NCBI GenBank assembly: GCA_024803745.1
Contig: JANJXV010000017.1
Span: forward strand, 703,001-767,000
Origin: Megascapheus bottae
Lineage: Eukaryota; Chordata; Mammalia; Rodentia; Geomyidae
DNA: 64,000 bases
Reading direction: 5' to 3'
Shown: in pieces, positions 1-12,069 of the stretch
How positions within the stretch are numbered: the first letter of the stretch is position 1
Layout of the letters: each line of letters begins with the position of its first letter
Made by a program: the position numbers and the translations under genes
Notes under the pieces: generated by a model
The model's database searches: none
Told to the model about the DNA's origin: nothing
The model's input: only the letters and a program-made list of their open reading frames with translations

Positions 1-248
1 ATAGAATTCCAGTGTCATTTAGAACCAGTGATGATTTAGAAGATATTTAGATAGAAGCTTAGAACTGAGATGAGAAGCTTGATTATGAAGTCTGCAGAAA
101 GTATGAATATACTAGTGATCTTCAAGGATATATTTGCTAAAAAGTTTGAATTTGTGGGAATTTACTAATAAAAATGTTAAAATGGTATATTAGGAATGAA
201 ATTGGAATGTATCTCAAATATATGTACCTTGAAATTGAATGTATTCAT

Positions 249-454
249 CTGGGTGCCTGTGGTGGCTATTCAGGAGGCTGAGTTCTGGGAATCAAGATTC
301 AAAGCCAGACCAGGCACAAAAGTCCATGAGACTCTTATCTCCAGTTAACCACCAAGAACCTGGAAGTGGCTAAAAGCAATAGAGGGCTAGCCTTGTGCTG
401 AAGAACTCATAGTCAGTGCCCAGGCTGAGTTCAAGCCCCACAACAGAAAAAAAA
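249..454 (+). repeat. Family B SINE (B1-like head + tRNA-like module), sense
   Basis: The order is head (GGTGGCTATTCAGGAGGCTG, internally shortened), middle (AAGTCCATGAGACTCTTATC, CCAGTTAACCACCA), then tRNA-like module (GGAAGTGGC, GGGCTAGCCTTG, GAGTTCAAGCCCCA) and a short A-tail. It is one of only three sense-orientation copies of this family here. Confidence 0.8.
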
Positions 455-555
455 GAATATATTCAAATTCAGACTTTTATAGCAATCAGAATGTTTTAGT
501 TACTTAGAATATAACTAGAAAGATCTTGATCTATTAAATATTACAGCTTCATTTG

Positions 556-636
556 ATTTGTGCAGTGCTAACGATTAAACCCAGGGCTTTGCACATCCCA
601 GGCAAATGCCCTACCACTGAATTCCATCCCCACCCT
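556..636 (-). repeat. ID-like tRNA-derived SINE monomer, antisense
   Basis: Typical antisense ID motifs are present: GATTAAACCCAGGGCTTTGC followed by AAATGCCCTACCACTGAATT. There is no second module. Confidence 0.65.
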
Positions 637-880
637 TCATTTACTTTATAAGTGATGAAATTGAGGCCTAGATTTGGGGAGGGGAGGGAATGAATTTTCA
701 CAGGTCACCCTGAAATTACTTGGAAAGCTGAAAAGAGTCCTGGAGTTGCTTTACGCTTTGTCAGCTTTTGTTTTTTGTTTTTGTTTTGTTTTTTGTTTTT
801 TTTTTTTAATCATTACTGAACAGGACTTTCTAAGGTGTCAGAAATTAGGACACCTAGTGCCCAACCTACTGTTAACTTTA

Positions 881-1097
881 TTATTTATTTATTTATTTAT
901 TTTTGCCAATCCTGGGGCTTGACCTCAGGGCCTGAGCAATGTCCTTAGGCTTTCTCAAGGCTGAAGCTCTACCACTTGAGCCACAGTACCACTTCCAGCT
1001 TTTTTTCTGTGTATGTGGTACTGAGGAATCCAACCTGGGTCTTCATGCATGCTAGGCAAGCACTTTACCTCTAGTCTAGGCCAAACTCCCGGCCCAG
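881..1097 (-). repeat. Family A SINE (ID-like dimer), antisense, with TSD
   Basis: On the plus strand it reads tail (TTTA)n, GCCAATCCTGGGGCTTGA, the second module, a T-rich linker, then the ID-like head ending CCAAACTCCCGGCCC. It is flanked by the 13-bp direct repeat CTACTGTTAACTT (866-878 and 1102-1114). Confidence 0.9.
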
Positions 1098-1264
1098 CCT
1101 GCTACTGTTAACTTATGTGAGGACACATGAGTGGGAACTGGCTTTAGCTAAAAGGTGCAGGTTTGATGATTAGAGCTCTTAGCTCACGCCTATGTTTCCT
1201 GGTGGTATAATTTGTTCTAGGATTTATCCTATCAACTTTTATTATATAGAAACTTAATCTATTC

Positions 1265-3622
1265 AGGCCCTAATTTTTAAATTGTTATTATTAAGAGGTG
1301 GTCCAAAGGGGTTACAATTCCATAAGTCAGATTATGAGTATGATGTTTCTTGGAAAGTATCATCCTTCTTTTTTCCTCCCATTTCCCCCTCATATCTCCG
1401 CAAATTCCATAGTTCATTTTTTTTACCTAGTGTATACTGAATACAGTGATTGAATTTGCCTATCCTTCCTACCTTCATTCCTGTGCTCTTATACTCCCCA
1501 CTCCCCAAAAACCAAAAAAAAAAAAACCCCAAAAAACAAAAACACCAGGCTTCTATTTCCTGTACTTTATTTTGATTAACCATAAATAACAGCAAACAGC
1601 TAAACAGTTGTTTAGTACTTTAGTAATTCAGAGGAATTATGCCTTTGACTTCTCCCCTAAATTACCCTCCTTTAGTCAGTTTATATGTAAATGTGTAGAG
1701 CCCAGTGTATGTTATACTTAACTGTATTTTCAATATAGCTTCCGTGTTTGAGAGAAAGCCTGAGACCTTTGTCTCTTTGGACCTGGCTTATTTCACTTAG
1801 CACAATTTATTCTGGGTCCATCCATTTCCTTGCAAATAAAATAATACTATTCTTTCTAATAAATGAGTAAAATTCCATTGTGTATATATACTATACTGTC
1901 TCCAGTCATTCATCTGTTGTATGGCATCTGGGCCATTTTTATAAGTTGGTTATTGTGAATAATACCTTAATGAAAATGGATGTACGGGTGTCTTTACCAT
2001 ATGCTGATTTGTATTGTTCTGGGTAATGCCCATTATAGGTCTAGATCAAAGTGTAGTTCTATGTTTAGTTTTTTGAGGAATTTCCAAACCACCTTCCAGA
2101 GTGGTTGTACTAGTTTACTTTCCCACTGACAGTGTATAGGGTTTGCGTTTCCCTACATTCCTACTAGCATTTGTTACTATTCTAGTTCTTCAGGCTGGTC
2201 AGTTTTACTGGGGTGAGGAGCAATTTCAGTGTTGTTTTGATTTGCATTTCCTACATGGTCAGGGACATTGAGCATTTCCTCCTATTGGCCATTCTTCTGA
2301 AAAATCCACATTTAGCACCTTTGCCCATTTATTGATAGGGTTATTAGTTTTGGGGAGTTATTTTTTGAGCTACTTGTATATTTGGGATATCAGGCACTTG
2401 CTGGATGTATAGTTGGTAAAGATATTCACCAAGTCTGTTGGTTGCCTTTAGTAATTGTTCTTTGCTGTGCCAAAACCTTTTAGATTGATATAATCTGTTT
2501 GTTGTCTCTCTTATTTGCTATACCTCTGGGACTCTCTCCAAAAAGTTTTGCCTATGTTTATAAGTTCTAATGTTTTTCTTTCTCCATCTTGTTGAAGCTT
2601 TGAAGTTTCAGGTCTGACATTGAGGTCTTGATTTGTTTTACATTGATATTAGTAAAGGTGATTGGTAAAGGTGACAAATAAGGATCCAGTTTTAAAAGTT
2701 TTCTAAGTAAGGATGTCTGGTTTTCCTAAAACCATTTATGAAAGAGGATATCATTTTTTGTTTTGTTTTGTTTTTGGCTTTGTTGTCAATGTCAAGTGAC
2801 TGTAGGTATGTATGGTTGTTTCTAGATCTTTTAGTCTATTCCATTGGCCTTTGGGTTGAATTTTGTGCCTGTATCATCCTGTTTTTGTTATGGCTATGTA
2901 GTAAAGTCTGGAATTATGATACCACTTTACTTCTTTTTTTTTTTTTTTTTTTGTTCTATGTAGGTGGTACCGAGGAATCGAACTCGGGTCTTAGTGCATG
3001 CTAGGCAAGCACTCTACCACTAGGCCAAACTCCCGGCCCCTTGATACCACTTTCTTTTGGCCTAAAATTGTCAGATGTTCTGTGTCTTTTATTGTTCCAC
3101 ATGAGTTTTTGAATTGATTTTTGTCATGAAAAATCTCATTAGGATTTTAATGGGAGTTGTCTTGAACTTGTAAATTGCCTTTGACAGTATGGTCATTTTC
3201 ATAGTATTAATTCTACTTATTTTTTTTTTTAATAGTTTTCTCTGTAGTGATCTTTGGCTTTGTTTAGTTAGGTTTATTACTAGTGTTTTTTTTTTTTTTT
3301 CTTTCTTCTACTATTGCAAATGGAAGTGTTTTCCTGATTTCCTGGTTTCCCTTTCTGCACATAGTTGGAAAAGGTTGATTGTACCTGCCTTGTCATTGTT
3401 ACTAATCAGCTTTAGAAGTTTTGGGGTGGAGTCTCTAAGATCCTTTATATGTAAACAAAAAGTTGACTTTTTAATTTTGTTGTTTAAGCACAGTTAAATC
3501 ATTTTTTTCCCTGAGCATTATGTGCTTAATTGTGTAAAAGATTATATAGAGTTTATTGCAAGACATTGGATTTTATCATCTATGTATCTCTTGGCGTCTT
3601 CAGAGTCATAAATTATATTTAG
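1265..3622 (-). mobile_element. L1 retrotransposon remnant, antisense (3' end and C-terminal ORF2 region)
   Basis: The plus strand carries the standard antisense order of an L1 3' part: GGTTACAATTCCATAAGTCAG-like 3' end, then the 'GGCTTATTTCACTTAG', 'ATGGCATCTGGGCCATTTTT', 'TTTGATTTGCATTTCC' and 'TTCCATTGGCCTT' landmarks, then the 'TTTTAATGGGAGTTG' and 'GGTGGAGTCTCTAAGATC' landmarks. It is full of stops and indels, so it is dead. A family A SINE head interrupts it at 2929-3041. The boundaries and the number of source copies are uncertain. Confidence 0.8.
2929..3041 (-). repeat. Head-only (monomeric) family A SINE inside the L1, with TSD
   Basis: Poly-T is followed directly by TTCTATGTAGGTGGTACC and the ID-like head ending CTCCCGGCCC; the second tRNA-like module is absent. 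The TSD TGATACCACTTT lies at 2917-2928 and 3042-3053, so this is a real insertion of a head-only RNA or cDNA and not a later deletion of one flank. Confidence 0.88.
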
Positions 3623-3630
3623 AGGGCTAG

Positions 3631-3813
3631 ATTTTTTTTTTTTTAACTAGGCCTGAGCACTGTCCTTGGATACTTTTTATTCAAGGATAGTGCTCTGCCA
3701 CTTGAGCCATAACCTCCCCTTCTGGCTTTTTCTCTGTATGTGGTACTGAGGAATCAAACCCAGGCCTTCATGCATGCTAGGTGAGCACGCTACCACTAGG
3801 CCAAACTTGTGGC
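3631..3813 (-). repeat. Family A SINE, antisense, with TSD
   Basis: Poly-T, a degraded second module (GGCCTGAGCACTGTCCTTGG), linker CTTTTTCTCTGTATGTGGTA, then the ID-like head. It is flanked by AGGGCTAG at 3623-3630 and 3814-3821. It sits at the edge of the L1 remnant. Confidence 0.85.
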
Positions 3814-3821
3814 AGGGCTAG

Positions 3822-4660
3822 CAGTTTCTTTTTTTAAAGGAAACAAAAGTATTTCGTATATTTTTCGAGGAAGGTTTTCATGAGGTTAATTCAAATTATA
3901 GTTCTAATAGGTGGTAGTTTTATGCAATTAGACAAACACATTTAGGAGAATTGAGATCAAAGCTATGTGCCATAATAATGTGAGTCTTAGAGTTCTAGTT
4001 CATGAAATGTCCTAAAAGCCATTTCAAATGCTTTGAATTCTAGGCTAAGAACAATGGGAAGGCATTGTACATTTTTGTGTGGTATAATGGATAAAAATAA
4101 AAATGTGCTTGTTTCTTTTTTGATCTTGATTAGCTAGGATTATGCATTCTTAGCCAAATTCTGCATGAGTGGTAATGTGTCTTTTTCACTTACCACATCT
4201 GAAGGCACATAGGTGATGCTAATTTTCTCCACATATTGAAGATTTTCTTGCATTTCTTCTTTATATTTCTTTTTAAAAATGATTTATTTTCCCACTTACA
4301 GTTAATAAGTAGTGTATAGGAAGCCCATTTCAGATAATGTAAATATCTGCCTTCATAAAACATTTCCCCCTTCTTTTTATAGCATCAATTAATTTTTCCT
4401 TGATTCATTATTTCCCATGATGGCTGCAAAATAATTTTTTTGTCCCCTACATTCTGTACTTCTTCCACATTTACTAGATAAATTGTCAACATTTTGTGAG
4501 AGACCACTTTGTTTCCTGTTATGAGCTTATGATTACTGTTATTAGTAAGAACTTCACTCCATTTTTTTCCAGTGGTTCATACTGGTTTTATTTTGTTGTT
4601 GTTGGTTGTGGTGATGGTAGTGATGGTGGTGTGTTTGTATGTGTGTATGTGTATGCATAT
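3822..4660. other. Intronic sequence, nothing recognised
   Basis: AT-rich, non-repetitive to the eye, apart from a short TG/GA-rich patch at 4593-4665 before the next SINE. No splice-bounded open frame was seen. Confidence 0.5.
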
Positions 4661-4662
4661 GT

Positions 4663-4871
4663 GTTTTGTGTTCTTGGACTTGAACTGAGGGGCTGTGCAT
4701 TGCTTTTAGCTTTTTTGGCTCAAGAGTGGTGCTCTATCACTTGAATCACAGTAGTACTTCTGGATTTTTGATTAATTGGATTTTTACCAGGTTTATTTTG
4801 AACAGCAATCCTTAGATCTCAGAGCCTCCTGAACAGCTAGGATTCCAGGTGTGAGCCACTGCACCTGACTG
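4663..4871 (-). repeat. Family B SINE, antisense, diverged
   Basis: The module GGACTTGAACTGAGGGGCTG, then GCTCTATCACTTGAATCACA, the GATTAATTGG middle and the B1-like head GCCTCCTGAACAGCTAGGAT ending GTGAGCCACTGCACCTGAC. Many substitutions indicate an old copy. Confidence 0.8.
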
Positions 4872-5042
4872 TGTTCATTTCTTTAAAGAATCATTTCTTA
4901 GGAGAATTTTCCTGACTGTTATCACTATTTAGTTTTTCAAAAACTTTAAATTCTATTAAAAAAGAAAAAATCCAAAAGGCCCTTAAACCTCAACTCACAT
5001 TTAATGTACAGTGTCTATTTTACTTTTACTTTTTTTCTTTCC

Positions 5043-5253
5043 TTTTTTTTTTTTTTTTTTTTTTTTGGCCAGTCTTGAGGATTGAAGTCAGGACCTGAGC
5101 ACTGTTCTTGGGGGCTTTCTCAAGGCTAGATCTCTACCACTTGAACCACAGCACCACTTCTGGCTTTTTCTGTGTATGTGGTACTGAGGAATCAAACCCA
5201 GGTCTTCATGCATGCTAGGCAAGCACTCTACCACTAGGCCAAACTCCTGGTCC
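5043..5253 (-). repeat. Family A SINE, antisense
   Basis: A 24-T tract, then GGCCAGTCTTGAGGATTGAA, the module, the linker and the ID-like head GCATGCTAGGCAAGCACTCT. TGTACAGTGT occurs both upstream of the T-rich tract (5006-5015) and immediately downstream, a probable TSD with an extended tail. Confidence 0.88.
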
Positions 5254-5318
5254 CTGTACAGTGTTTTTTTTTCATTTTAGATGTAAGTATTTTGTTCTAG
5301 AAATGAAATATTTACAAG

Positions 5319-5553
5319 TTTTTTTGTTTGTTTGTTTGTTTGTTTGTTTGTGGGGCTTGAACTCTGGACCTGGGTGCTGTCCCTGAGTTCTTCAGCTCAA
5401 GGCTAGTGTTTTACCACTTGAGCCACAGCAGTATGTCCAGTTCTCGGGTGGTTAGTTGGAGATAAGAGTCTCGTGGACTTTGTGCCTAGGCTCGCTTTGA
5501 ACTGGGATCCTCAGAATTTCAACTCCTGAGTAACTAGGATTACAGGTGTGAGA
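5319..5553 (-). repeat. Family B SINE, antisense, with (GTTT)n tail
   Basis: (TTTG)n, i.e. an (AAAC)n tail on the element's own strand, followed by GGGGCTTGAACTCTGGACCT, GTTAGTTGGAGATAAGAGTC and the head CCTGAGTAACTAGGATTACA. Confidence 0.88.
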
Positions 5554-5851
5554 TTATTTGTAGTTTTTGATAAGAAAAGAATTTATAGTAATGAAAAATA
5601 TTTGGAGAATTAGATTATATCTGTATATTAAACAGCATGTTTCTCTGAAACTATACATTCTAAATATAGGCCCACATTATAAGAGATTACCTGCCTAGCA
5701 ATGTGGTGTTGTAGTCTGAACTCCAAATTTGGAAGACCTTTTTGTGTCATTTTTTGTCATTAACCAATACAAAGTGGAATATTCTGAAGTCTGACAATGA
5801 AAAATAGGGAGAATAAGGAACATCACATTTGTTCAAGCATTAAACTTATGT

Positions 5852-5950
5852 TTTGTCAGTTGTGGGACTTGAACTTGGAACCTGGATGCTGTCCCTGACC
5901 TCTTTTTGCTTAAGATAGAGCTCTACCACTTTGAACCAGAGTGCCACTTA
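5852..5950 (-). repeat. Family B SINE 3' fragment, antisense
   Basis: Only the second module is recognisable: TGGGACTTGAACTTGGAACC, GATGCTGTCCCTGACCTC and GCTCTACCACTTTGAACCA. The B1-like head is missing (5'-truncated copy). Confidence 0.7.
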
Positions 5951-8900
5951 TAAATTTCTATTATTCTGAATACTTGTCATTGATCTTGAGAGATTCTGGA
6001 CTAGTACAGGAAGGTTGCCACAGGAAAAAAAATAACTCTTGTTGACTGAGTATTGTATTTTGAGTAAGGTTGTTAGCAACATTTTTAAAGCAATATTTTT
6101 ACATATAAGTGTCAGAAGATGAGAACTTTCACCTAATGCTTAATATAATTGAACCATACAAACTTATGCACAAATAAGGACATTGATAAGAAAATTAGCT
6201 TTCCCAGTTTATTAAATTTTCACATTTTAAAGGAGGATAATGAGTTGGAATCCTGATTTTACTAATGAAGAATTAGTGTTGGGAAAGTTTTACAGACTAA
6301 AGGTTATGTTAATTACCTAAACTTGATTAATTGAGAGCATAGTTTCAAATGCTGTTACAGAATAAGGAAGCTTTCCTGTAGTATTCATTGTATATGCAGT
6401 CCCTAATATGGTAGATGGTACATAATTGGTGCCTAAGTATTAACAGAATGGATATCTATGACTATCATATGATGGAATTTTCTTAAATATACACGTCATT
6501 TGTAGTAGTAAACGACTGTAGATAATGTGATCTGGTATTATAAACCTAGATGTGAAAAGAATAGATGTGAAATAGAACAGGTGCTGATGAAATCTCATGG
6601 ATAAACAATTGGGAATTCACTGTTAGATATTGTGTAGAACTCAGAGATGCAGATGTCGGCTGATTTGAATTAAAAAAAATAAACTTTGATACTAAAAAAT
6701 AGAAGGTAGAAGATGGAAAATAACAGTGAACTGGAATTTGGTTTTACCAGTTATTTGCTGAGTGACATTACATGGTTGCTTTCAGCTGTCCTTTGTATTC
6801 TGCTTTTAATAGCGATGATGTTTGTAAAACAATTCCTAATTCCTTCCTCTTACAGTACTGCATTCCTTTTACCTATATGGAAATAAGCTGATTTTTTCAA
6901 TTAAGATGTTAATTGGATGTCAAAATGAAAGTTCAAATTGTAGAAACTTTAAACCAGAATTGTGCTGTTAGGCCTTGGAAATTACCAATACATCGTTTGA
7001 AATATGGTCAGATTATACTTGAAGATAGAGGTGAGCACTGGTAACTTTTGTAACAGCTTCAAAAATAGATCTTGTGGGGTTTTGTCACAGGAACAAAAGC
7101 ATTTAATTATCATGAAAACATTTGTGCTTTTTCTCGTGTTGTTACACTGTTCAGGACATTTTGAAATTTAATGTTAAAGTTTGTCATCAGTCTCCTATAT
7201 AATAAAATCATTTCAATGTTATCTTTTGGCAAACTTTTGTTATAAAAGTGAATTTAAGTTTCAGCCAAAGTTTTTCAGAGATAATCTGAGGCAGATGGTA
7301 GATGAACACCTGGGAAAATGTTACCGTGTTTCCTTCTCTCTCAATAGTTGAATTATGGACTTAGTTTTCATGTCCAAGTACACTGATTCTGAGAGCCATA
7401 CTAATATTGAGGATGTGATTGAGCATCACAGATTTTGGAAATCTGTGAATAACTGCTCAATGTAAAAATATTTTCCTCCACCCCATTATCAAAATAAACA
7501 CCTTTTTTTAACAGGAATTTTATGAAAAGTTGAAGAAAAAAAGATAGAGATAGTGTATACAGAATGTAGAGTTCTGTATACACATTTGTAGATTTGAAAA
7601 TCTCATACTATCTTCTAGATGTATTTGAGAGAAACAGTAAGCTGGTTAGTTTATATTACTAAGTAGTTTACAGGCATACTGCTTTTTAAAAAAATAGAAT
7701 ATTGTATATATAAGAAAAGCTAGTATTCAAAACTATATATGAAATGTATATATTTATATAAGAAATTTAAGGTTACAATGGAAATTGTAGTACATTTTCC
7801 AGTTTAGCATGTCTTATATTAGTTGGTTTCCTGCTTTAGTGTATCTTTAGATTTGTTGTCCTTCTCTCTGTTGTCCCTTCTCTCATGTTTGTTAAAGTAA
7901 TACAGTAAAAGTAGAGTAAATTTTTGCTCCTAACAATCTACAGAATCTGAAGTTCAAAAACTACATGTAGTTGAAATATAAAGTGTAATTGGGAAATAGG
8001 CACATCCAGTGTGCATTATGATTCAACAATTTTCAGAGGCATATTACTGTGAGACATGGGTAGTGTTTAACTCAGAAGCTAAGTCCAAATAATTATATCT
8101 ACCTGGTAGTTGATGTAATATTTGTATGTGATAACATTTGCTTTTATCAAATGGTGTTTTGAAACATTAAGTAAGGACTGTTTTCTTGCTTCAACACAGC
8201 TGCAGATCTCACTTCCATGTGTATTTTTTTTTTTTTGTCACAGAATGTTTGGGATGAAGAGTACATGATCTTGACATTGCCATCTAATCAGAGGTTTCAT
8301 CTCTGTGACCTCTACTTTATCTGCAAAATGGAACCAATATGTTTACAGAGAAAAGGGAGGGCCTTTAGGAAGACTGACATTCCTAGCTCTCCACTCCTTA
8401 TTTCACAGCTAGAGATAAGCTAGAGTATGGATGGTGACTGGTAATCTTTCTTACTATTGATTTCCCTTTTGTCTAAGAAACATTGATCATTCTTATTTTA
8501 AATTTGACACTTTTTTATAGTACATACCCCTTCATACCCTCATACTGTAATATAGTATTTTAATATGAGAATATTATAATACAGCAATACTATAATACAG
8601 TATTACAGTATATGTGTATGTGTTGCTTGCAAGAATGTAAAAATCTGATTTGAATCATCCATATCTTTGTGCTGGAGAGAACTGGGTAACAACTGACAAC
8701 TGTGATCTTACTACATTGTCTTCAGTCTGGGGCTCTTCCCTTCTAGGGAAGAGTAGTTAGTAAAGGAGTGGGATCTGACAATAAGCTGCTGCTCATAAGA
8801 ACATGTGCAGAGCTATTACAAACATTTTTTTCTGATTTTCCTCTAGAATCATCAGTAGCATGGAAATGTCTGCAGAGCAAATAAACATAACTGGAAAGTT

Positions 8901-10270
8901 TTAAGAAGTGTCATTAATCTAAATAAGAAACAAATTGGTTAAATTAGAACATTTCATTACCGTAGTTATACCTTACCTCTTGTGTATCATATTATTTCCT
9001 ATGACAGATTTTATAATATTCTGATTTGCTGTTGTGTTATCTTCGTGGATTCATAGCTAGTGCTGTTGTTTAGTAGCCTTATAATCTACCCCTTCCATAT
9101 TACAAAAACACATGAGCCCCAAAGCAAAAACTGATCTAACAAATTCAACCAAAAGAAAAGGTGAAAATTGACTTTCAGGTGATGATAGAATGTTAGAGCT
9201 TTGGAAATTTTCCCTGTGGTGTTATATTCGGATTCATCTTTGTATAAATTTATTTGCCCGTATAGGAACAAACCTTCAAAATTGATTCTTTGCAAGCTTT
9301 TGTACAACTATACAGTGTGCAATGACCACTTTGATAGTAATGAAAATTAAAATATAATTCTATGAATAAACTAATGCCATATATTTGTAGTGTTGAAAGT
9401 AGTTTTGAAGTAAATATAAATTATCTTTAATCATTGATATTTAGTGTTTGGTAATGATACCAATGAAATATCTTTATCAGAATTTATACAGTTTTAACAA
9501 TACCATTTAAAAAATTAATAGCAAAATTTTGGAAACTTGAAATCAATATTCATGCAGTTGTATAATGTTTGCTTTATGTAGTTTTGATACAGTGAACAGA
9601 AAAGTTTTGTAAGCTATTTAAAAATGTGTTTGGTAGGAATATTTAGAATAAATTATTATCATAAATGCCTATTACAGTTTATTTTGAGTCAGCCTCCCTT
9701 CTCAGTTTTTGCAGACTCTACCACTGTTTTTATATGGTTTCCCTTTCAATCTTTCTTTTTTTCACTATCCACATTTCTAGATTTTTCTATAAGCTTGGTG
9801 TTATTTTTCTGATCATCTGGCATTTTGGGGCAAAAATAGGGAAAATAAAGCATAAATAAATAGTAGAGTTCAGCAAACTGACTTGGTGAAGCTTTTATAT
9901 TTTGGGAATGGCTAAAAACTTTTTTAAAAGGCTATATGAAAAAAAGTGCTATGTTGCCTGCACAGTTTAAAATATTTCACACTGGTCTTTCATAGAAAAA
10001 ATTGATCTCTTATATAGTAAGTGAAAATTGAGGTATAGTTGTAGGTGTGGTAATGAGAAAAAGAAATTACATGCATATCTGTTTTCATAAAATTACTTTG
10101 AAATCTTATATAAGATAGGTAGTATTCTTGAGGAATTTATACATACTGAAATTTCATCTGATTTGAGAATAAATAAACCTTGCCAAATGAAATCAATAGT
10201 TAAAATTTCCTTTTTGTCTGCCTCCTCTGCCTCACACATCACTAAGCCCTAGTTTTCTGTAGTAGGCAGT
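5951..10270. other. SINE-poor intron 1 segment
   Basis: About 4.3 kb of AT-rich sequence in which I recognise no SINE or L1 of the families seen elsewhere, only short A/T runs and an AT-rich patch of repeated ATA-type words at 8560-8620. No exon-like open frame with plausible splice sites was identified. It may be unique sequence or repeats too old to recognise. Confidence 0.45.
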
Positions 10271-10278
10271 GTGTATAT

Positions 10279-10307
10279 ACAAATATATCTATCTATCTAT
10301 ATATACA

Positions 10308-10340
<33 letters not shown>
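10279..10340. repeat. (ATCT)n/(TA)n microsatellite abutting a SINE tail
   Basis: ATCT units pass into TATATACATATATGTG and then a pure TA run that touches the poly-T of the following SINE. It looks like an expanded SINE A-tail. Confidence 0.85.
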
Positions 10341-10348
<8 letters not shown>

Positions 10349-10537
10349 TTTTTGCCAGTCCTGGGCTTGAGCTCAGGGCCTCAGCACTGTCCTTGGTCTT
10401 TCTCAAGGCTAGAGCTCTACCACTTGAGCCTCAGCACCACTTCTGGCTTTTTGCTATGTATGTGGTACCGAAGAATCGAACCTGGGTCTTCGTGCATGCT
10501 AGGCAAGCATTCTACCACTAGACCAAACTCCCGGCCC
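10341..10537 (-). repeat. Family A SINE, antisense, young-looking
   Basis: Poly-T, GCCAGTCCTGGGCTTGAGCT, an intact module, linker GCTATGTATGTGGTACCG and head AATCGAACCTGGGTCTTCGT. AAATATATCT on both sides (before the microsatellite and at 10538) is the probable TSD. Confidence 0.9.
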
Positions 10538-10588
10538 AAATATATCTGTATATTTATGTGTTATTTTGTAGGACATTAGCTTAGGTGT

Positions 10589-10822
10589 TGTTGTTGGACG
10601 TGGGTCTTGAACTCTGGGCCTGGGTGCTGTCCCTGTGCTCTGTTTTCAGCTCAGGGCTATCACTCTACCACTTGATCCACAGTACTACTTCCTGTTTTCT
10701 GTTGGTTTATTGGAGATAGGAGTCTCATGGACTTTCATGCCCAGGCTGGCTTTGAACCACAAACCTCAGATCTCAGCCTCCTGAGTAGCTAGGATTACAG
10801 GCATGAACTACCAGTGCCCGGG
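10589..10822 (-). repeat. Family B SINE, antisense, full length
   Basis: TGGGTCTTGAACTCTGGGCC, CTACCACTTGATCCACAGTA, GGAGATAGGAGTCTCATGGA and head CTCCTGAGTAGCTAGGATTA, ending ACCAGTGCCCGGG. Confidence 0.9.
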
Positions 10823-11147
10823 TAGGGCATCTTTTTTTCTTGCCTAGGGTCACTCAAGGGCCATACAGAATTTTCAGTTCAAGATGATCCTCAGGTAGCT
10901 GAGGGAAAGCATATGTGCTGTTCCATCATGTTCCAGATAATTTTGCAGGCTTTACACTACCACACACCTGATGTTCCCCATCCCTGGCCTAGGTGGCAAG
11001 TATGGAATGTTGGGAAGGATATGCTATCAGGAAGAGTGGGCTTGAACTCCTAGACTAGAGCTGTTCAAGAAAACTTCAGTTCTGTTCTTAAGGCCATTTG
11101 ATTGATTAAATTGGGACAATCCTGATTACTTTAGATTGTTTTATGTG

Positions 11148-11332
11148 TGTGCATCAGTTCTGGGTGTTATCCCTAAGCTAGTGCTCTATCACTTTTTTTA
11201 GCCCATAGCTCCACTTTTGGATTGTTGCTGGTTAAATGGAGATAAATGTCTCACAGGCTTTCCTGCCTTGTCTGGATTTGAACTGCAATCCTTTCATCTC
11301 AGCCTCCTGACTAGCTAGGATTGCGGGGAGCT
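11148..11332 (-). repeat. Family B SINE, antisense, diverged
   Basis: TTCTGGGTGTTATCCCTAAG, AAATGGAGATAAATGTCTC, TTGAACTGCAATCCTTTCAT and CTGACTAGCTAGGATTGC. The module is damaged. Confidence 0.75.
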
Positions 11333-11865
11333 TTAGGTAATGTTTCCATCAATCTGCAAACTGTCTTTACAACACCTCGATTAGTAATTGTTTGGATAAC
11401 TGGGGAGTATGGCGTATAAAATGACAATCACAGGTCGCTTCTACCAAATTTTGAAGGAACTGATAATCTTTACATAGGTGAGCATCCCTAATATGAAAAG
11501 TCCCAAGCATTTTCAATAAGGGATTCTCAATCTGCACATTTTGTGAAGAATATAAAGGCAAGGTTTCCTAATTTGTTGTTTAAACAATGTAAACATTGGT
11601 AATTCAAAGAGAGGACAGAAAAATCATTGGCAAACTTCACCATGAAAATTACTGGAAAAAATTGTGAACTAAGTTTGAGCATCTAAGTCTGCAGTCCTTT
11701 ATAATTACTTTCCGATCCCCAGCCATTTTTCTAAATGGCATAGTCATAGAATTTAGAACGATATGAAATGCCCCATGGAAACACTGGAATTATCTACTGT
11801 CAGATTACTAAAGCAATGAGAGAGTTTAAAAAATTGGCTGTAAGGACAGTATAAAAATGAACTTC

Positions 11866-12069
11866 TAGGCCAGGAGCGTGGCCTACTGGTAAAGCGATTG
11901 CCTTGCATGTACAATGCCTTGGGTTTGATTCCTTGGTACCACATAAACAGAAAAGGCCAGAAGTGGTGCTTTGGCTTAAGTGGCAGAGCGCTAGCCTTGA
12001 GCAAAAAGTGTTCAAGGACAGTGCTCTGAGTTCAAGTTCCAGGACTGGCCAAAACAAAAGCCAAAAAAT
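11866..12069 (+). repeat. Family A SINE, sense
   Basis: Head GGAGCGTGGCCTACTGGTAA with B-box-like GGGTTTGATTCC, linker ACATAAACAGAAAAGGCCAG, module GGCAGAGCGCTAGCCTTGAG and GAGTTCAAGTTCCAGGACTG, A-rich tail. Confidence 0.88.

Noticed and set aside
11740..11800. Weak U6-like words near an old SINE
   Set aside because: Only a few bases agree. No U6 body or T terminator.
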